From Chloroflexota bacterium (GTDB taxonomy: Bacteria; Chloroflexota; UBA11872; UBA12225; JAJDUF01): a stretch of DNA of 64,000 nt. The notes beneath the pieces are model-generated. The model was not told where the DNA came from, searched no databases, and saw only the letters and a list, made by a program, of their open reading frames with translations. Of this stretch, positions 23,607-32,453 are shown one piece after another. Within the stretch, counting starts at the first letter, position 1. Each line of letters opens with the position of its first letter. Both the position numbers and the translations under genes were made by a program. The stretch is taken from NCBI GenBank assembly GCA_022826725.1, contig JAJDUF010000013.1, forward strand, positions 186,001 through 250,000. The letters are read 5' to 3'.

Positions 23607-24488
23607 GTGAGTGCCCGTCAGTCACCGCCGGCTGCCGGCCACGAATGGGCCGCCGAACTGCTGTCGGCGCTCTTGGATGGTGAGTTGGACGAAGCAATCG
23701 CGGCCGCGGTCACGGCGCACCGGCGGGAGTGCGCGGAGTGTAGCCGCGATTGGGCCGAGCTACAGGCCACCAAGCAGTTACTCGCGGCGCTGCCAGCGGC
23801 TCAGGCGCCGCGCTCCTATGCCATCCTCGCAGACGATCTCGACGAGCCGGACCGCGCCGGGGCGACCTTCTGGCCACGCCTGCTGGGGCTGACCTGGCGG
23901 CTCTCAAGCGCGCTCGCCGTGGTGCTTATCCTGATCGGCACCATGCAGTTGGCCGGCATCAGTCTGGGTGAGGAGGCAGAAACCCAGTTCATGCAAGCGG
24001 AGCCGCAAGCGGCGGTGCCGGCCAGAGCACCAGAAGAGCGTGGCGCAACGGAGCTTGCGGCGGCCCAGCAAGCAGCGGCGCCTGCGGCACCGGCCGGGCC
24101 GCGCGGCGAGCGCGCCGCGGCCGGTGCCACCGGTCAGACCGTTGTGGTCGAGAAGGCCGTCACCGTGGAGCAGGCTGTAGTCGTCGAGAAGGTCGTGGAA
24201 AAGCAAGTAGTGGCGGCCGATGCGGCGCGGCCACCGGCTCCGACCGCTACTTTCACTGCCACGCCGGCGCCCAGCCCCACGGCAACGGCCCCACCGACAG
24301 CAACTCCCGCGCCACCCACAGCGGTACCGCCCCCGGCGCCAGCGGCCCTCGCCGCGGCGCCACAACGGGAGCCGGCCGGCCCGACGTTCGCCCCGGGAGT
24401 GCTGTGGCTCATCGGCGGCGCCGTGGTGGTCGTCGTGGCCGGGGCGGCCTGGCTGGGAGAGCGCTGGGTGCGCGGGCGTCAGGGGTGA
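23607..24488 (+). CDS. Membrane anti-sigma factor with zinc-finger domain and Pro/Thr-rich linker
   Basis: This 293-residue protein probably sequesters the sigma factor encoded upstream. LLSALLDGELDEA and AHRRECAECSRDWAEL (about residues 36-50) give the H-x3-C-x2-C zinc-binding anti-sigma motif. A hydrophobic segment (SALAVVLILIGTMQLAGIS, about 95-115) follows. Residues 130-255 are rich in Ala, Val, Pro and Thr, with VVVEKAVTVEQAVVVEKVVE repeats and a PTA/TPAP stretch, and probably lie outside the membrane. A second hydrophobic segment (LWLIGGAVVVVVAGAAWL) ends the protein. The second segment makes a two-pass topology likely, unlike simple RsiW-type proteins. Starts at GTG. Confidence 0.85.
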   Translation: MSARQSPPAAGHEWAAELLSALLDGELDEAIAAAVTAHRRECAECSRDWAELQATKQLLAALPAAQAPRSYAILADDLDEPDRAGATFWPRLLGLTWRLSSALAVVLILIGTMQLAGISLGEEAETQFMQAEPQAAVPARAPEERGATELAAAQQAAAPAAPAGPRGERAAAGATGQTVVVEKAVTVEQAVVVEKVVEKQVVAADAARPPAPTATFTATPAPSPTATAPPTATPAPPTAVPPPAPAALAAAPQREPAGPTFAPGVLWLIGGAVVVVVAGAAWLGERWVRGRQG

Positions 24489-24517
24489 TGGGCCGCACCC
24501 CAGGCCCCCTATGGCCC

Positions 24518-26986
24518 CTACGCTGCCGCGGGCTGCTCGACCGGCGTGGGTGTGGATGGCACGATGAGGTGCTCGACGGCCCAACTGAGCCTGTCGTCCA
24601 CGACATCCACGCTGACGCGATCACCGGCGGCGTAGTCGCCGGCGAGCACGGCGCGAGCCATCGTATTCTCGATCTCCCGCTGAATGAGCCGGCGCAAGGG
24701 CCGGGCACCGTAAGCCTCGTCGTAGCCGCGGTCCAGCAGCCAGTCGCGGGCCGCCGCCGTCAGCGTCAGCCCGATGTCGCGCTCAGTCAGCCGCTCGCGC
24801 AGTTCGGACAACAGCTTGTCCACGACGGCACGGAGCTGCGGCCGCGTGAGACGGTGGAAGACGATTGTTTCGTCAATCCGGTTCAGGAACTCGGGGCGGA
24901 AGGTGCGCCGCAGCGAGTCCATGATCCGGTCGCGCAGCTGCCGCTCGGCCTCATCGGCGGCACCATCACCACCAAAGAAGCCCACCGGCCCGGCCCGCAG
25001 GGTGAGGCCGCTCGTGCCTACGTTCGAGGTCATGATGATGACCGTGTTGCGGAAGTCCACGACACGACCTTGACCATCGGTGAGTCGTCCGTCTTCGAGA
25101 ATCTGGAGCAGCGCATTGAAAACCTCGGGATGCGCCTTCTCCACCTCGTCGAACAGAATGACCTGGTAGGGCCGCCGCCGGACGGCCTCAGTCAGCTGAC
25201 CGCCGCGGTCGTAGCCCACGTAGCCCGGCGGCGCACCGAACAGCCGAGAGACGTTGTGACCCTCCATGTACTCCGACATGTCGAGTCGGAGCAGCGCGTC
25301 CTCGTCGTCGAAGAGATAGGCCGCGAGGCTCTTGGCCAACTCCGTTTTCCCGACGCCGGTTGGCCCGAGGAAGAGGAAGGACCCAATCGGCCGGCGGGGG
25401 TCCGCTAACCCCGACCGCGAGCGCCGGATGGCGTCGGCGACGGCGACGACGGCCTCCTCCTGCCCGACTAGGCGCTCGTGCAGCGCCGCCTCCAAGTGCA
25501 ATAGCTTCTCGGCGTCCTCGGTGTAGATATTGGTGACAGGCACACCGGTCCACTTGGCGATCACTTCCGCCACGTCTTTGGCCGCTACCGACACAGCCAC
25601 ACGCTGCGCCGGGTCCGGCTGCTTGTCGGCCAGCGCCTCTCCCAGCGCCAATCGCTCCTGCCGCAGTTGCATCGCCCGCTCGTAGTCACGCTCAACGGCC
25701 GCCTGCTCTTCCTCCTCACCGATCTGACGGGCGCGAGCGATCTGCTGCGCGACCTCCGGATCGCGCGTCGAGGCCCGCAGCCGCACTTTCGCAGCGGCCT
25801 CGTCCATTACGTCAATCGCCTTGTCGGGGAGGTAGCGTTCGCTGATGTAGCGGTCGGCCAGCTTCACGGCCACCGCCAAGGCCTCATCGGCGATACGGAG
25901 CTGATGGTGCTCCTCGTACTTGGGCCGCAAGCCCTCCAGAATCTTGATCGCCGTCTCCTGGTCGGGCGGTCCGACGTGTATCGGCTGGAAGCGTCGTTCG
26001 AGCGCCGGGTCCTGCTCGATATGCTGGCGGTACTCGTCCGGCGTGGTGGCGCCAATCGCCCGCAGGTGCCCGCGGGCCAGCGCCGGCTTGAGCAAGTTCC
26101 CGGCGTCAATGGCGCCATCGCCCGCACCGGCACCGACCAGGGTATGCACCTCGTCAATGAAGAGAATGATCGTGCCCTTGGCGTCCTGCACCTCTTGGAT
26201 GACGCCTTTGATGCGCTCCTCGAACTCGCCGCGGAACTTGGAGCCGGCCAGCAACGCCCCGATGTCGAGCGCCAACACTCGCTTGCCGAGCAGCGGCTCC
26301 GGGACGGTCTCCGCAGCAATGCGCTGCGCCAGCCCCTCGGCGATAGCGGTCTTCCCAACACCGGGCGGACCGATCAGGACGGGGTTGTTCTTGGTGCGCC
26401 GGCTGAGGATCTCCATCAAGCGCGTGACTTCATCGTCACGGCCGATCACCGGGTCGAGCTGGTTGTCCTGGGCCAACTGAGTGAGGTCAACGGTGTACTG
26501 CGCGAGCACCCGAGCCTGGTTTTCGGCCGTGGGGCTATCCATCGGGCGCGAGCCACGCACGTCCTTCAGCGCCTTGGCGATGCGGTCGGGGGTCAGACCG
26601 GCCGCGGCGACCAGCCGCGCTCCGGCGCCACCTTCAGCCAACGCCGATACCAGCAGGTGCTCGGCGCCGACGAACGCATCGCCGCGTTGACCGGCGGCGG
26701 CCAGGGCGGCATCCATGACTCGCTTGGTCCGTGGACCGAGGTAGATCTGCGTGCCGCTCGACACGCGCGGCTGCTGGGCCAACAGGCCGCGCACCCGCTG
26801 GGCCAACGCCCGCCCATCGAGGTCCAGCTCTTTCAGGGTTTCGGGGATAATGCCTTGCGGCGCTTCCAAGAGCGCCACCAACAGATGCTCCGGCTCGAAC
26901 GTAGTGTGCCCGAACTCGGTGAGCAGTCCCTGTCCACGCATCAGGGCTTCCTGGGCGGTATGGGTGAAGCGGTCGAGGGGTAACAT
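24518..26986 (-). CDS. clpC: ClpC-type AAA+ ATPase (Clp protease ATP-binding subunit)
   Basis: This 822-residue Hsp100 unfoldase has two Clp-N repeats (about 1-145), a first AAA+ domain with Walker A GPPGVGKTAIAEGL and Walker B IILFIDEVHTL, a short middle region (QIGEEEEQAAVERDYERAMQ) and a second AAA+ domain with GPTGVGKTELAKSL and VILFDEVEKAHPEVF. The short middle region and the PVGFFGG loop, which fits the ClpP-docking [LIV]-G-F pattern, favour ClpC over ClpB. It would feed substrates to ClpP, which is not in the window. It diverges from alaS, with a good sigma-70 promoter at 27022-27050. Confidence 0.92.
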   Translation of the reverse strand: MLPLDRFTHTAQEALMRGQGLLTEFGHTTFEPEHLLVALLEAPQGIIPETLKELDLDGRALAQRVRGLLAQQPRVSSGTQIYLGPRTKRVMDAALAAAGQRGDAFVGAEHLLVSALAEGGAGARLVAAAGLTPDRIAKALKDVRGSRPMDSPTAENQARVLAQYTVDLTQLAQDNQLDPVIGRDDEVTRLMEILSRRTKNNPVLIGPPGVGKTAIAEGLAQRIAAETVPEPLLGKRVLALDIGALLAGSKFRGEFEERIKGVIQEVQDAKGTIILFIDEVHTLVGAGAGDGAIDAGNLLKPALARGHLRAIGATTPDEYRQHIEQDPALERRFQPIHVGPPDQETAIKILEGLRPKYEEHHQLRIADEALAVAVKLADRYISERYLPDKAIDVMDEAAAKVRLRASTRDPEVAQQIARARQIGEEEEQAAVERDYERAMQLRQERLALGEALADKQPDPAQRVAVSVAAKDVAEVIAKWTGVPVTNIYTEDAEKLLHLEAALHERLVGQEEAVVAVADAIRRSRSGLADPRRPIGSFLFLGPTGVGKTELAKSLAAYLFDDEDALLRLDMSEYMEGHNVSRLFGAPPGYVGYDRGGQLTEAVRRRPYQVILFDEVEKAHPEVFNALLQILEDGRLTDGQGRVVDFRNTVIIMTSNVGTSGLTLRAGPVGFFGGDGAADEAERQLRDRIMDSLRRTFRPEFLNRIDETIVFHRLTRPQLRAVVDKLLSELRERLTERDIGLTLTAAARDWLLDRGYDEAYGARPLRRLIQREIENTMARAVLAGDYAAGDRVSVDVVDDRLSWAVEHLIVPSTPTPVEQPAAA

Positions 26987-27021
26987 GGCTCCAGATCCTT
27001 GAGTGTATTTGTTATAACTTT

Positions 27022-27050
27022 AGTGTAGTGTATCGGCTCACTTTCGTCAA
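27022..27050 (-). promoter_or_regulatory. Sigma-70 promoter for clpC
   Basis: On the minus strand TTGACG (27050-27045) is followed after 17 bases by TACACT (27027-27022). That gives 5 of 6 and 4 of 6 matches to consensus with ideal spacing. Start of transcription would be near 27015, about 28 bases before the ATG. No CIRCE-type inverted repeat is present. Confidence 0.6.
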
Positions 27051-27059
27051 GGTTGGGCA

Positions 27060-27089
27060 TTGACAGCCGGGACGGGACGTGGGTAGAAT
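27060..27089 (+). promoter_or_regulatory. Sigma-70 promoter for alaS
   Basis: TTGACA (27060-27065) is a perfect -35. It is followed after 18 bases by TAGAAT (27084-27089), 5 of 6 to consensus. It is back to back with the clpC promoter, with about 9 bases between the two -35 boxes. The leader to ATG 27196 is about 100 bases. Confidence 0.65.
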
Positions 27090-27195
27090 GGCGCTGGAGC
27101 AACCTCCTCTCTCGGCCCGTTTTCCGCCCATCGGGCGCGGTGCCGGGGCCTCGCGGGCACACTGCCAACCTCCTACCACGCGCTGGATACTATGT

Positions 27196-29928
27196 ATGCG
27201 TAGTGACGAGATTCGCCGGCGCTTTGTCACCTATTTCGAGCGGCAAGGACACCTGGCTCTGCCGAGCGCCTCGCTCATTCCCCACGACGATCCGAGCGTG
27301 CTGTTCACCTCGGCGGGGATGCAACAGTTCGCGCCCTACTTCGTCGGCGCCGCCGCGCCGCCGGCGGCGCGGCTCGTGACGGTCCAACGCTGCGTGCGGA
27401 CGGACGACATCGAGGAGGTGGGCGACGATACGCACCACACCTTATTTGAGATGCTGGGACACTTCTCCTTTGGTGACTACTTCAAGCGGGAGGCCATCGC
27501 CTTCGCTTTCGAGTTTGTGACCAAGGAGCTAGGGCTGCCGACCGACCGTCTCTGGGTGACGATCTTTGCGGGAGAGCCTGGTATTCCGCACGATGACGAG
27601 GCGGAAGCAGCGTGGCTGGCAGTGGGCATTCCGGCCGACCGCATTCGCGCCTTCGACCGCAGTGAGAACTGGTGGGGCCTGGAGACCGGTCCATGTGGAC
27701 CATGCTCGGAGGTCCATTTTGATCTCGGCCCAGAGGCCGGCTGTGGCCTCCCGCTCGATCAGTGCGGACCGAACCACTGTAGTCGTTTTTTCGAGTTCTG
27801 GAACGCGGTCTTCAACCAGTACAACAAAGCTGCCGACGGCACCCTGACACCGCTCACCCGCACCGGCATAGACACCGGCGTCGGTTTTGAGCGCATTGTC
27901 GCTCTCCTCCAGAATAAACCGTCGGCCTACGAGACCGACCTCTTCGCACCCCTGATCGCGGCGGCGGCGGCGCAGACCGGGGTGGCCTACGGCGAAGCAC
28001 CGGATACCGACCTCTCGCTGCGGATCATCGCCGAGCACCTCCGCGCCGCCACCTTCATGGTGGCGGACGGTGCGCTGCCCGCCAGCGAGGGACGCGGTTA
28101 TGTCGTGCGCCGGTTGATCCGCCGCGCCGTCCGGCACAGCCGCCTGCTCGGCAGTGAAGCGCCGATTACCGGACCGGTGGTTGCAGCCACACTTGACCGG
28201 ATGGCGGAGCACTATCCCCACCTGGCGCAGAAACGCGCGCTGATCGAGCGGGCAACGGCCGCCGAGGAGGCGCAGTTCGCGCGCACCCTCGACGCCGGCA
28301 CGCAATTGCTGGAAGCCGAGGTCGCCGCGCTGAAGGCGCGGGGTGGCACCACCTTGCCTGGAGATACGGCCTTTCGGCTCTACGACACGTTCGGCTTTCC
28401 ACTGCCGCTGACCGAGGAGATCGCCGCGGCGCAGGGCGTGCAGGTGGATACGGACGGTTTCGAGCAGCGCATGGCGGCGCAGCGCGAGCGCAGCCGGGCG
28501 GCGCAGCAGTTCGAGCAGTGGGGTGGTATCACGCTGCCGGCGGTCGAGGTCACGTTCGAGGGCTATGCCGGGACCGAGGTGGACGGCGCCGAGGTGCTCT
28601 GGATCGGGCCGGTGGCATCACCGGATGACGCGGACTCGACGCGGCAGGACGACGAGCCGGTCGCCGTAGCCGCAGCCGGCACCGCGGCGATGATCGTCCT
28701 CGACCGCACGCCCTTCTACGCCGAGGGGGGCGGGCAGGTAGCCGATAGCGGGACCATCATCGGCCCGCATGGACGCTTCACCGTGCAGGACGTGCAACGA
28801 CCGGCCGGCGAGGTCATTGTGCATATCGGGGAAGTGGTCGAGGGCCAACTGGCAGTCGGCGAGCGGGTCAGCGCCCACGTTGACCGCGAAAAACGGGCAG
28901 CTACCGCGCGTCACCACAGCGCGACCCACCTGCTGCACGCCGCGCTGCGGGCGGTGCTGGGTGAGCACGTCCAGCAGTCCGGCTCGCTGGTCGCGCCGGA
29001 GCGGCTGCGGTTCGACTTCTCCCACCGTGGACCACTCGGTCCCGACGAGCAGCGGGAGATCGAGCGCCGGGTGAACGCAGCGATTCGCGCCAACCTGCCC
29101 GTGGAGCCGACGGTCATGCCGCTGCAGGCGGCGCTGGCCAGCGGCGCGCTCGCGCTCTTCGACGAGCGGTACGGTGAGCAGGCGCGGGTGGTCCGCATCG
29201 GCGATCTCAGCCGCGAGCTGTGCGGCGGGACCCACGTCGCGCGCACGGGCGACCTCGGCTCTTTCATGCTGACAGCGGAAGGCAGTATTGGCTCCGGCTT
29301 GCGCCGCGTCGAGGCGGTGACGGGTACGGCCGCGGAGTCGCTGGCGGCGGACACCCGCGCCACGCTGGAGACGCTGAGTCACACGCTGGGCGTCCCGGCA
29401 GCCGAGGTGGTCGGGCGCGTGGAGCAGCTACAAGCGGAGCTTACGGAAACGCGCCGCCAACTGGCGGCGGCCAGCCGTCAATCCGACCAAAGCACGCTGG
29501 AAAGCCTGCTGCGGGAGGCGGTCGCGGTTAACGGTATTCACGTCTTGGCGACAGAGATCGCGGTCGCCGACCTGCGCGCGCTGCGGGAAACGGGCGATTG
29601 GCTCCGCGACCATCTCCCCGGTCCGGCGGTGCTCATGCTCGGCACTACGCAGCCCAAACGACCGCAGCTCCTGGTGACTGTGCCGCGCGAACTGGTGAAC
29701 GACGGTCTCGATGCGGGCGCTTTGCTGCGCGAGGTGGCGACGACCATGGGTGCAAAGGGGGGCGGGCGGCCGGACATGGCGCAGGGCGGCGGCGGCGACC
29801 CCTCGCGCCTGGCGGCGGCGCTGGCTCACGGCCGCGAGCGGGCCATCGCGATAGTGCGCGGTGGCGATACGCCCGATCCGCAAAAGACGGCGCGGGCCGA
29901 GCGGCCAGGCGCAGGTAGCGTATCGTGA
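27196..29928 (+). CDS. alaS: Alanine--tRNA ligase
   Basis: This 910-residue enzyme charges tRNA-Ala. The catalytic domain starts MRSDEIRRRFVTYFERQGH with SAGMQQFAPYF and FFEFWNAVFNQYNK. The editing domain carries the zinc motif split as ARHHSATHLLHAAL (HxxxH) and ELCGGTHVARTGDLGSF (CxxxH). The C-terminal oligomerisation domain ends near GAKGGGRPDMAQGGG. ATG 27196 is chosen because conserved sequence begins there and the predicted transcript starts near 27096, downstream of an in-frame alternative at 27079. No good ribosome site precedes the ATG, which is unusual here. The stop overlaps the start of the next gene. Confidence 0.97.
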   Translation: MRSDEIRRRFVTYFERQGHLALPSASLIPHDDPSVLFTSAGMQQFAPYFVGAAAPPAARLVTVQRCVRTDDIEEVGDDTHHTLFEMLGHFSFGDYFKREAIAFAFEFVTKELGLPTDRLWVTIFAGEPGIPHDDEAEAAWLAVGIPADRIRAFDRSENWWGLETGPCGPCSEVHFDLGPEAGCGLPLDQCGPNHCSRFFEFWNAVFNQYNKAADGTLTPLTRTGIDTGVGFERIVALLQNKPSAYETDLFAPLIAAAAAQTGVAYGEAPDTDLSLRIIAEHLRAATFMVADGALPASEGRGYVVRRLIRRAVRHSRLLGSEAPITGPVVAATLDRMAEHYPHLAQKRALIERATAAEEAQFARTLDAGTQLLEAEVAALKARGGTTLPGDTAFRLYDTFGFPLPLTEEIAAAQGVQVDTDGFEQRMAAQRERSRAAQQFEQWGGITLPAVEVTFEGYAGTEVDGAEVLWIGPVASPDDADSTRQDDEPVAVAAAGTAAMIVLDRTPFYAEGGGQVADSGTIIGPHGRFTVQDVQRPAGEVIVHIGEVVEGQLAVGERVSAHVDREKRAATARHHSATHLLHAALRAVLGEHVQQSGSLVAPERLRFDFSHRGPLGPDEQREIERRVNAAIRANLPVEPTVMPLQAALASGALALFDERYGEQARVVRIGDLSRELCGGTHVARTGDLGSFMLTAEGSIGSGLRRVEAVTGTAAESLAADTRATLETLSHTLGVPAAEVVGRVEQLQAELTETRRQLAAASRQSDQSTLESLLREAVAVNGIHVLATEIAVADLRALRETGDWLRDHLPGPAVLMLGTTQPKRPQLLVTVPRELVNDGLDAGALLREVATTMGAKGGGRPDMAQGGGGDPSRLAAALAHGRERAIAIVRGGDTPDPQKTARAERPGAGSVS

Positions 29929-31412
29929 GCGGCCGTAGGCCAACCAAACCGTCACCAACACAGCGAGAACGGCCGCGCACGGCGGCCGAGGCGTTGGCGG
30001 CGGTCGCCTCCGGCTCATCGGCGCGTCTCCGCAGCGCCCGGACGCAGAGACGATCACAGAGGACTACGCGGCCAGCGAGGGCGCCCCGTGAAGCTGCCCA
30101 GACAACGCGGCAGCCCGAGGAGGCCGCCCGGGTGGAAAGTCGTCCGCAGGAAGCCGCCCGGCCAGCACGGGACAACTACGGCCGCGTCGCTGCCGACACT
30201 ACCGCCGCGCCGGTCGAGCGCGATGATCCCCGGCCGGCGTCGGCATCACGGATCACGGGGCGGCCCGTCCTGGTTGCCGTCCTCACGGTCGCGCTGCTGG
30301 TCACCGGCATGTTCTTTGGCCTCCCTAACGCTCGTATAACGCTCCGGACGGTGCCGGTGGCCTTTACATCCGACATGACACTGATTGCCGATGCGCGGGT
30401 GCGCGGGATAGGTGTCGCAGATGGCAAGCTACCGGCGCAGGTCGTGTCCGTGGAGGCATCCGAAAGCCTGGAAATCCCCACGACGGGCCAGGACGCCGTG
30501 CCGGACCGAAAAGCCACCGGCGAAGTGTTCTTTACGAACAAGCTCAGTAGCCGGATCGTCGTGCCGCAAGGCACGGTCGTGCAGGCCGGCACCGTCAGTT
30601 TTGTGACAACCGACGAGGTCGTCATCCCCGGCAGTGCCACGACCGGATCGCAGCAGAGTTTTGGGGTTGGCCGCGCCAAGATCGAGGCGGTGACCGGGGG
30701 TACGGCCGGGAACGTCGCCCCGGAAGCGATCAAGGCGGTTGCCGGCCCATTGAGTGAAAGTCTGGTGGTGCGGAACGACGAACCGACGCAAGGCGGCACC
30801 GACCGCGAAGTACGCTTCGTCACGGCCGGAGATCGCCAGCAGCTCTACAACACGCTGCTGGCTACGCTGCGGGAGCAGGCCGAAGCGCGCCTGACTGAGC
30901 TAGAGCGCACCGGCGAATCGCTCGTCGTGTGGCCCGAACCCAACCCGGCCGTTACCGAGGAGGTCTACGAGCCGGCGGAGGTACGCGCCGAGGCCGACTC
31001 CGTGCGCCTCCGCATGAAAATACGCTATAGCGCCACGCAGTTCCGCGGGGACGACGTCAACCAGCTGGTCAACGAAAAACTCGCCGCGCACGTGGACAGC
31101 ATTGCGCCCGGGTGGGTGGTGGTCAACGAGACGTTGCAGGTCTCGCCGCCGGTGGTGGAGCGCGTGGAGGCGGGCGGTGCGGTCCACATGCAGATTGAGG
31201 CCCAAGGACACCGCGAGCCGCACGTGGACGTGGGGCAAATCCGTAGCGATCTGGCCGGACGAACGCGGGCTGAGGCGCAGGCCTATCTCGACGCCCGGCC
31301 CGGCTTCTCCGGCCGCGAGCTTACCGTCTGGCCGGGCTGGCTCAATAGCCTGCCACGGCTGCCTTTCCGCATCGCCGTCGAGAAGCAACGGCTGGGAGTA
31401 GCGGGCGCTTAG
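29925..31412 (+). CDS. Baseplate J-like domain membrane protein
   Basis: This 495-residue protein starts at GTG, overlapping the alaS stop (GTGA), so translation is probably coupled. Residues 1-105 are Arg/Ala/Pro-rich and positively charged, likely cytoplasmic. A single hydrophobic segment (PVLVAVLTVALLVTGMFFGL, about 120-140) follows. The outer part contains RKATGEVFFTN, IVVPQGTVVQAG and TTDEVVIPGS, matching the baseplate_J-like domain that Chloroflexota carry in single-pass proteins; the phage-derived name does not mean a phage function. Two further domains follow (LRMKIRYSATQFRGDDVNQL; VDVGQIRSDLAGRTRAEAQA). Function is unknown. No RuvX gene follows. Confidence 0.72.
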   Translation: MSGRRPTKPSPTQRERPRTAAEALAAVASGSSARLRSARTQRRSQRTTRPARAPREAAQTTRQPEEAARVESRPQEAARPARDNYGRVAADTTAAPVERDDPRPASASRITGRPVLVAVLTVALLVTGMFFGLPNARITLRTVPVAFTSDMTLIADARVRGIGVADGKLPAQVVSVEASESLEIPTTGQDAVPDRKATGEVFFTNKLSSRIVVPQGTVVQAGTVSFVTTDEVVIPGSATTGSQQSFGVGRAKIEAVTGGTAGNVAPEAIKAVAGPLSESLVVRNDEPTQGGTDREVRFVTAGDRQQLYNTLLATLREQAEARLTELERTGESLVVWPEPNPAVTEEVYEPAEVRAEADSVRLRMKIRYSATQFRGDDVNQLVNEKLAAHVDSIAPGWVVVNETLQVSPPVVERVEAGGAVHMQIEAQGHREPHVDVGQIRSDLAGRTRAEAQAYLDARPGFSGRELTVWPGWLNSLPRLPFRIAVEKQRLGVAGA

Positions 31413-31419
31413 GGCGCCC

Positions 31420-32412
31420 CTAGTGCCAGAGGAAATCCAGCCAGCGGGCGAGTTGGCGCCAGGGCCAGCGGCGCGGAGGTGGCTCTTCGCGCGCCAGTAC
31501 GTCGGCGACGACGAGAGGCTGGGCCTGCTCCAGCACCTCACCGGCAGCAAGCACCAGGGCCAAGGGGCGGAGCATCGGCTGCTCTGGGGCGGTCCGAATA
31601 AGCGCATCATCGCGCTGCGTCACCGCTTCCAGGAACGTATCGAGCGCCCGCATCGGATCGAGCGGGTGGCACCGGACGCCCGCCGCCGTCGCCACGCTCA
31701 GTGCAGCGGGCGTGATCGTGACCTTGACCGTCGGCGTCTCCGCGACCAGCTCCCACGGCGTCGTGAGACTCATCGTCCCGGTGACCACGCCATCAACCCC
31801 ACCTCTCAGGTGCAGCGCCGGATTGCGGCTCCGGGACGGCGCCGGCTCCACCGCGCGCACCCGGCCCGCCAGCAGCTCCCAGGTATCGAGTAACTCCGGG
31901 AGCGGGGGCGGCGGGGGATCGGACGAACGGACGCTGCGGGCCGGATTGACCTCGTTGCTGGGGAGGCGATACCGCCCGGCCAACTTGGTGATGGGACGCG
32001 CGGCGAGCAGGGTCCGGGCGGGCGGCACGTCAGGCTCGTAGCGCACCGCATAGTCCAGCGCACATGAGGCGCCGGATTGCCCGATCTGCCGCACTAGACG
32101 GCGGCCCCCAGGGATCGTCGCTGCCAACGGCGGTGCCAAGAAGACGTGGAGACCACGCTGCACGGCATCGCCGGCGATGAGGGGATGATAGCTTGCCGGC
32201 GACGCCACGATCAGCGCGTCCAGGTCCTCGTGCAGCAAGACTAGCTCATAGCGCGTATAGACTCGCGCCCGGCTCATATGGCCGGCGGCCGCAGCGGCCC
32301 GGTGGTTGACATCGCACACCGCCCGCACGGATACATCGCCGCGCCTGAGCAGGTGCGTCAGGTAAAGCTGGCCACGCCGACCGGTGCCGATAATCGCCAC
32401 GCGCAGGGTCAT
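31420..32412 (-). CDS. Gfo/Idh/MocA family oxidoreductase
   Basis: This 330-residue protein starts MTLRVAIIGTGRRGQLYLTH, a Rossmann fold with G-x-G-x-x-G. In place of the usual EKP motif it reads VFLAPPLAATIPGGRRLV (near residue 90), so the lysine used in catalysis by most family members appears to be missing. The C-terminal half (RYRLPSNEVNPAR, GVDGVVTGTMSLTTPWELV) is shorter and diverged. It could be a non-catalytic or altered-chemistry member. ATG 32412 is used because the fold begins there. It lies 41 bp after a DUF1080 gene on the same strand and is probably co-transcribed with it. Confidence 0.75.
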   Translation of the reverse strand: MTLRVAIIGTGRRGQLYLTHLLRRGDVSVRAVCDVNHRAAAAAGHMSRARVYTRYELVLLHEDLDALIVASPASYHPLIAGDAVQRGLHVFLAPPLAATIPGGRRLVRQIGQSGASCALDYAVRYEPDVPPARTLLAARPITKLAGRYRLPSNEVNPARSVRSSDPPPPPLPELLDTWELLAGRVRAVEPAPSRSRNPALHLRGGVDGVVTGTMSLTTPWELVAETPTVKVTITPAALSVATAAGVRCHPLDPMRALDTFLEAVTQRDDALIRTAPEQPMLRPLALVLAAGEVLEQAQPLVVADVLAREEPPPRRWPWRQLARWLDFLWH

Positions 32413-32453
32413 CGCTCTCGTATCTCGGCGGCAGGGTGTCGGGTGGGGGCCAG

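Noticed and set aside
25667..26983. 438-codon open frame on the plus strand
   Set aside because: It is antisense to the ClpC-type ATPase, where both AAA+ domains are intact.
26987..27060. CIRCE/HrcA operator upstream of clpC
   Set aside because: No TTAGCACTC-N9-GAGTGCTAA-like inverted repeat is present; GAGTGTA occurs once only.
27090..27195. T-box riboswitch upstream of alaS
   Set aside because: The leader is only about 100 bases and has no antiterminator (AGGGTGG-type) sequence or terminator.
29925..31412. Prophage baseplate gene
   Set aside because: No other phage genes are nearby and the protein has a membrane segment and an alaS-coupled start; the domain name is only historical.
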